Source: Sipunculus nudus
Lineage: Eukaryota; Annelida; Sipuncula; Golfingiida; Sipunculidae
Direction: 5' to 3'
Assembly (NCBI GenBank): GCA_026874595.1
Contig: CM049315.1
Location: forward strand, 72,645,416-72,709,415
DNA length: 64,000 bases
Shown: positions 59,160 to 64,000 of the stretch, one piece after another
Layout: the number at the start of each line of letters is the position of its first letter
Position numbering within the stretch: position 1 is the stretch's first letter
Notes under the pieces: model-generated
Told to the model about the DNA's origin: nothing
The model's database searches: none
What the model saw: only the letters and a program-made list of their open reading frames with translations
Translations under genes and position numbers: made by a program

Positions 59160-60190
59160 CTCGACTCGAGACTGGCTCGAGGTTACAGGTTTGGTATAAG
59201 CCCTCGCAGTTAAATGGGTACGTCCCAACATGGGGCCCAAACAACCTCCCAGTAAGACCAGGCGAGGTGATGCATGTTAAAGGAAGCCTGCTATCTGGAA
59301 AACAAACCGTTCATATAATGCACCCATGCACAATCAACTGGAGTATCCCTAACTTTTGAAACATGATATTTCAGTAAAAATGTTGTTTTGAAGTGCCATT
59401 ACTTTGCTGATTGGTCGTTTCCTGTCTTACTTTTTTTTGTATTTGTGCTCAATCCAACAAAAAACAATTGTGAATGTACAGCCAAAGAAGTCATGATTTC
59501 CCAAACAATTTTCTTATTATGTCAGAAGTATAAGAAACATGGGGCAAAAAAAAAGGAACATAATTATAACTGAACCTTGAGCAACGAATAAGTATCAACA
59601 CCATGGCAGTTACCTTGTATTTTTAGCGTTTGAACAAGCGTCAATGAATTTTCTCGGTCAATATTTTTGTTAACTATATACAGCATTTTTCACCGTTATA
59701 CAGATGGTACATAACATAATTGATTTATAATCAATCATCGGTCGTTTTTTATTCTCCAATCATTATAAGTGATTTTACAACCTATTCCTACCACTGATTA
59801 CATGATTGACAGTATTTATTTCACCCGCTGTTGTTTATTGAAAGTAGGTTATACCATCACCAAGTACGGAAGCGAGTCGGTGCTGTCAAAATGGCGGCAG
59901 GTCCTTTTAAATTAAAAAAAAATGGTACTGCGGGCAGTTACATGAACATATCGATTAATAATTGATCTTCGGTTGCTTTACTCTTATAATCAACGACCAA
60001 CCAATAAGTAATACTACACCCTACATATATATAAGCTAAAACTCACGTGACCGGTTATATCTTAAATGGATTACCTATCTATTGGTCTTTGGATTTGGTC
60101 TACAAACCAGCAGACGTTTCGTATATTCTCCTAGAATTTTCTTAGAGTGTATTTTAGAGGTGTCAATGATTGTGAATTCTTTTTTATTAT
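59160..60190. other. Intron 1 of copy 5, unique part
   Basis: No repeat match and no exon found before the exon 2 acceptor at 60194. Confidence 0.45.
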
Positions 60191-60914
60191 CCAGGTCTAC
60201 AGTTCTCATTCGGAGTGATATATCTTGACCTGGTACACAGATTTTCCTCAGGTGCCACAGAAACAAGCCTCGTTCTAATTATATTCAACTTGATCCATGT
60301 TTGTTTTGGTATGTGATATATGACACCATAGATTTTTGGATTACTACAAGCAGTGGTGATATAAAACGTGATACTAACTTACCCCTGTGGTTTAAGGCTA
60401 TACCAACACCCTTAAGGCCTAATCTTTCTGTCAAATATATCTAAAACGAAGTCAATTAAATCGAGACAGGTATCTAAAAATGACCACTTCAGGGCGCTGA
60501 TTGTTAATGGCGATACCTTTTACCGTACACAAGACTCTGTTCTTGACTGGTATAATCTACAGTGTATTGAATGTTTAACTTGCCGTGATTCTTTAAGAAT
60601 GCAGTATGAAGTAAGTTAATTTTTGTAGGCTTCACGCATTCAGATTTTGGATGAGCAGTTCTTATTTTCTTTATATGACCATCTTTATTTATTGCTTTAA
60701 TTTTTGTATATATTTCATGTTTGTATGCCTTCCCTAGGACCACTTGCAAGTTCGTTGAGGAAGAAATACGGATGTCGGGGTGTCGTGATAACAGACAGTT
60801 TAATCATGACGGCCGGGTGTATTGCCTCGGCGTATGTGTCAAGCATTTTCGCCCTCCATGTAACATTAGGTGAATTAACAGGTCAGCCATATTATTTTAG
60901 CACCTATACTCTTG

Positions 60915-61026
<112 letters not shown>

Positions 61027-61140
61027 TTGCCCAAAGATAATCAGTAAATCTATATGTCGTAAGTTACCCTTGAGAGATAATAAACAATGTAACTAAAGAT
61101 ATCGATTAGAAAGCATTATACTTGATACCATGCAATGTGT

Positions 61141-61144
<4 letters not shown>

Positions 61145-61171
<27 letters not shown>
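61145..61171. repeat. (CA)n microsatellite
   Basis: About 13 CA units in intron 3 of copy 5. Copy 4 lacks it. Confidence 0.95.
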
Positions 61172-61174
<3 letters not shown>

Positions 61175-62220
61175 AACTGTCTTCTGATGGGCTCTTCGCA
61201 GTGTCAAGGCGCAAACGAATGTTTAAAATTGAGCAGAGATAAAAGGTGCACCAATACCAATGAATGGATATGACAAAGATATTGCAAGACAAGACTGTTA
61301 GACAAAATAAACATCTGATCAAGTGACCCAGTTACCAATCAACTGGCGGAAGTGTTTAAATAAGTAAAGACAGGGGTTTATACATTATAAATAGTTTGAT
61401 TAATAATTTAAATTTCGCATTAATGTACTTGTGAAAAAAACATTAATTTTGGTTCTGAACACGTTACATGAGACCTAATAAGTCATCATATCAAATAATG
61501 AAGATCTTATGATGTCTTTTTGTATTGGCTCTGCATTTTTAATCTATTATTTTCAGGTTTTGGGTCCAGTCTAACGCTGGTCCCATCTTTGGTTATAGTG
61601 AGTCATTACTTCGTTAAAAGAAGATCTAGAGCAATGGCTCTGAGCACGTTCGGCAGCAGCATCAGCTGTATAGCCATGGCTCCTTTTCTGTTATGGATTC
61701 TTGATATATACTCATTTCCGGGAGCAGCATTAATGTTTGCCGATCTATCTTTAAACCTGTGCGTAGCCGGCGCCCTCTACCGTCCTCTGCAAACACTTTA
61801 TTCCACAGATAATGTAGACAACAAGGAGAAGTACATAGTGAAACAAACTTGTGATAGTAGAAGCGAAAATGGTCATATACATTCTGAGAACCAAATAGGT
61901 CACTCTGCTTCACCTAATGATAAAGCAGTTGAGATAAAAGCATTACAAACGACTCGAATATCTCCCCTAACATATAAGGATGAAGTAGAGACAGATGAAG
62001 TGACGTCACCAATACGAGCGCCAGATACGAAGGGGACCTCTAGGAATCTGTCGTCAATATTCAAGAAGTTTCCTACCCCAAAGAACCAAGTGGCTGTTTT
62101 TAAAAATGGTTATTTTATCATGTACGTGTTGACCGTCTTCTCAATGCCAATAAACAACAAGTGTTTTTACACTTTCCTGCCAGCACTTTTAAACAGGACA
62201 GGTGCAACGGAAGCGGAAGT

Positions 62221-63017
62221 ATTATTTATTATTATGTTATTCGGTTTCCAGAAAAAAAATAATAAAATTTGGATGACGTATCCTCAAACAAAAATTTAAG
62301 TAGTCAAGAAGAATAATTTCAATGTGAAAGTAACAAACTTTAGAATAATCGTTCAACTACGCTTTTCACATGATTTTTTAACATTTGGTCAAATTTGAAT
62401 TTTTTGAAAGGTAAACTTTAGCATCAACTACCAGAAAGACAATTATTAGTGGACTATAACTTTAAACTACATCTGAGTATCTAGAACCCCTTTCTTTATT
62501 TTCCTCTATCATTTTCCTGTCTAACTCAAAACTGATATTTTAATTCTGAGTAATTAAAATTTTAAAATTTAATTTTTTTCAACAAGATTTTATAAACTTA
62601 AAACAAATTTTTGGTTAATTGTAAAAATACGGTTTCTGTTAATTATGCTACCTGAAAGTAAAATTCCTAATAAATTAACCTGTGATACCGCGCTCTGAAC
62701 GTCAATTGATTTGATTAATGTTGTGACTGATTTAATTTAATGCCCCAGCTTGTAAGATGAGACTGCATTTAAAACAGAACCAACTAGAATTCATTCGGTG
62801 TGAGGTGGAATGTCGAAGTAAATGTCCATACTTGTAGGATTTATGTGGATATGCCTGCAAAATTAAAACTGATACCAAGGAAGTATAAACAGTTTTCATA
62901 TGTTAAATGTTATCATGAAAATACAGACCGAATAAAGTTTAAAGTATTAACGCCAGATGGCACTGAAGAGCAGGTGAAGTATAACCGTAAACAACCATTA
63001 TTTATTTTTAATTTTAG
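62221..63017. other. Unrelated AT-rich DNA replacing late exon 4 and most of intron 4 in copy 5
   Basis: No part of TM8-TM11 coding sequence is found here on either strand. The open frame at 62800-63135 runs through the exon 5 acceptor and is not a separate gene. Confidence 0.6.
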
Positions 63018-63289
63018 GTGTTTTGAAGGATACCCTGCAGTCCCTGAACATGACGTTTTATTATGGACGTTTTTCAATGGCTGCACTCTCTCTGTTATTC
63101 GTCTGTCATCAGGGGATCAAGTTCATCAAAGCTGACACTACGAAAGAAAATGAACGAGTCAAACAAAAAGAGAAAACAACTTAAAATGTACAAGTCTGAC
63201 CTCTTAATAACATGAGTCCAAAAGACACGATATAAATACCAGTGATTGGCCGGCCCGGAAGTTCAGGGCTCATTGTGGCACCAGAAATA

Positions 63290-63475
63290 TATACAATAAA
63301 ATCTCGCCTGACGACCATCCCGCTTTAACGACAACCACGCTCAAACGACCACCATGTTTGGTCCTTGACTCATGTAGATCATAAAAAAACTCTGGCTGGC
63401 ACAAATCCACTAACACAACCAATGTGGTCGATCCCACACGTGGTCGAGTTAGCGAGATTAAACAGTATATCACAG
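63290..63475 (+). repeat. Dispersed repeat, AAACCTC-AACGACC family, downstream of copy 5
   Basis: AATAAAATCTCGCCTGACGACC followed by CTTTAACGACAACCACGC and a variable remainder ending in TTAGCGAGATT. Four copies in one 64-kb window, all near SLC16 exons and all on the plus strand. Confidence 0.55.
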
Positions 63476-63559
63476 TATATATAGACCATATCGGGTAAAC
63501 AGCACGGTCCCACGATCATGAAAGGTATATTCTGTAAAACAAAATTTTGAGATCTGTTG

Positions 63560-64000
63560 GAAATCCTGGCACGCCTACACGTTCCGCTGCACTATGATAT
63601 CATTACCAAGACCCAGGTTTTCTGTGCAGTCCTCACCAGCCGTATCTCGATACCTCTCTGACGAACCTCACTCCACCGCCGGTCACACTCGAGCGCCCTC
63701 TCTCGGCCTCACTGACGACCCCTGTGTCGACCGTGCGGTGCTGGTCTGCGCCTCTGAGCCTCACCAGACTTCCAAATGCTGATTTGCGACTCTGCGTCTC
63801 ACCAGGCTTCGGTCCTCTCGGGATGTCCGCTTGTCCGTCAGCTGGACGGTATACCCACTCTCTGTGCCCGCTGCGCTCTCGGCCTCGCCATAGTGGTCTC
63901 ACCCGGGGTAAAAAGCTATAAAAAATACAATAATACTCGTAACTTCTATAGTCAGGTGGCAGAATCTGAATATGGGCTCCAGAAAACATTGTGTGCACAT
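63560..64000. other. GC-richer tail, unassigned
   Basis: Clearly richer in C and G than the rest, with the near-repeats CCTCACCAGACTTC and TCTCACCAGGCTTC. Open frames on both strands overlap and none is recognisable. It could be the edge of another element that continues past the window. Confidence 0.4.

Noticed and set aside
62800-63135. 111-residue open frame as a new gene
   Set aside because: It runs through the exon 5 acceptor of copy 5 and reads exon 5 in a different frame.

Overview
The window is animal nuclear DNA: short exons with GT/AG introns, AT-rich intergenic DNA, many (TA)n and compound microsatellites, a tRNA-derived SINE family, several inverted-repeat elements and decayed LINE and DIRS-like retroelements. 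The repeat mix and gene family suggest a mollusc, most likely a bivalve. That is an inference from style, since no species marker is present.

The genes form one head-to-tail, plus-strand tandem array of five copies of a monocarboxylate-transporter-like gene (SLC16, major facilitator superfamily). Each copy has the same five-exon plan: exon 1 (70 coding nt, start plus the GGWGW signature), exon 2 (114 nt), exon 3 (144 nt), a large exon 4 (about 960-1000 nt) and exon 5 (about 164 nt). All four introns are phase 1, and each splits a glycine codon. Copy 2 (10157-13938, 483 aa) and copy 4 (37041-45438, 493 aa) are intact. Copy 1 (2000-4694) has three indels and no visible exon 1. Copy 3 (20085-27192) has a nonsense codon, an 11-nt deletion and a destroyed signature motif. 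Copy 5 (58565-63184) has lost the last third of exon 4. Intron-like sequence at about 800-1120 suggests that a further copy once lay upstream.

Layout: 1-2 kb, relic intron-like DNA, a foldback element and a SINE fragment; 2-4.7 kb, copy 1; 5-10 kb, a large inverted repeat and microsatellites; 10-14 kb, copy 2; 14-20 kb, SINE, DIRS-like fragment and a GGACTC-rich element; 20-27 kb, copy 3, with a 2.1-kb insertion flanked by exact 15-bp direct repeats in intron 2; 27.8-29.4 kb, a foldback element with about 390-bp arms and a palindromic motif cluster; 30-37 kb, upstream region of copy 4; 37-45 kb, copy 4; 46-53.5 kb, DIRS-like and L1-like fragments; 53.7-58.5 kb, upstream region of copy 5, a diverged duplicate of the copy 4 upstream region; 58.5-63.2 kb, copy 5; then a GC-richer tail.

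The array looks like a birth-and-death family of plasma-membrane carriers. Copies 4 and 5 are the closest pair: they share upstream blocks and a compound microsatellite after exon 3. Long identical patches in exon 3 and late exon 4 across all copies suggest gene conversion. No substrate can be assigned from sequence alone.
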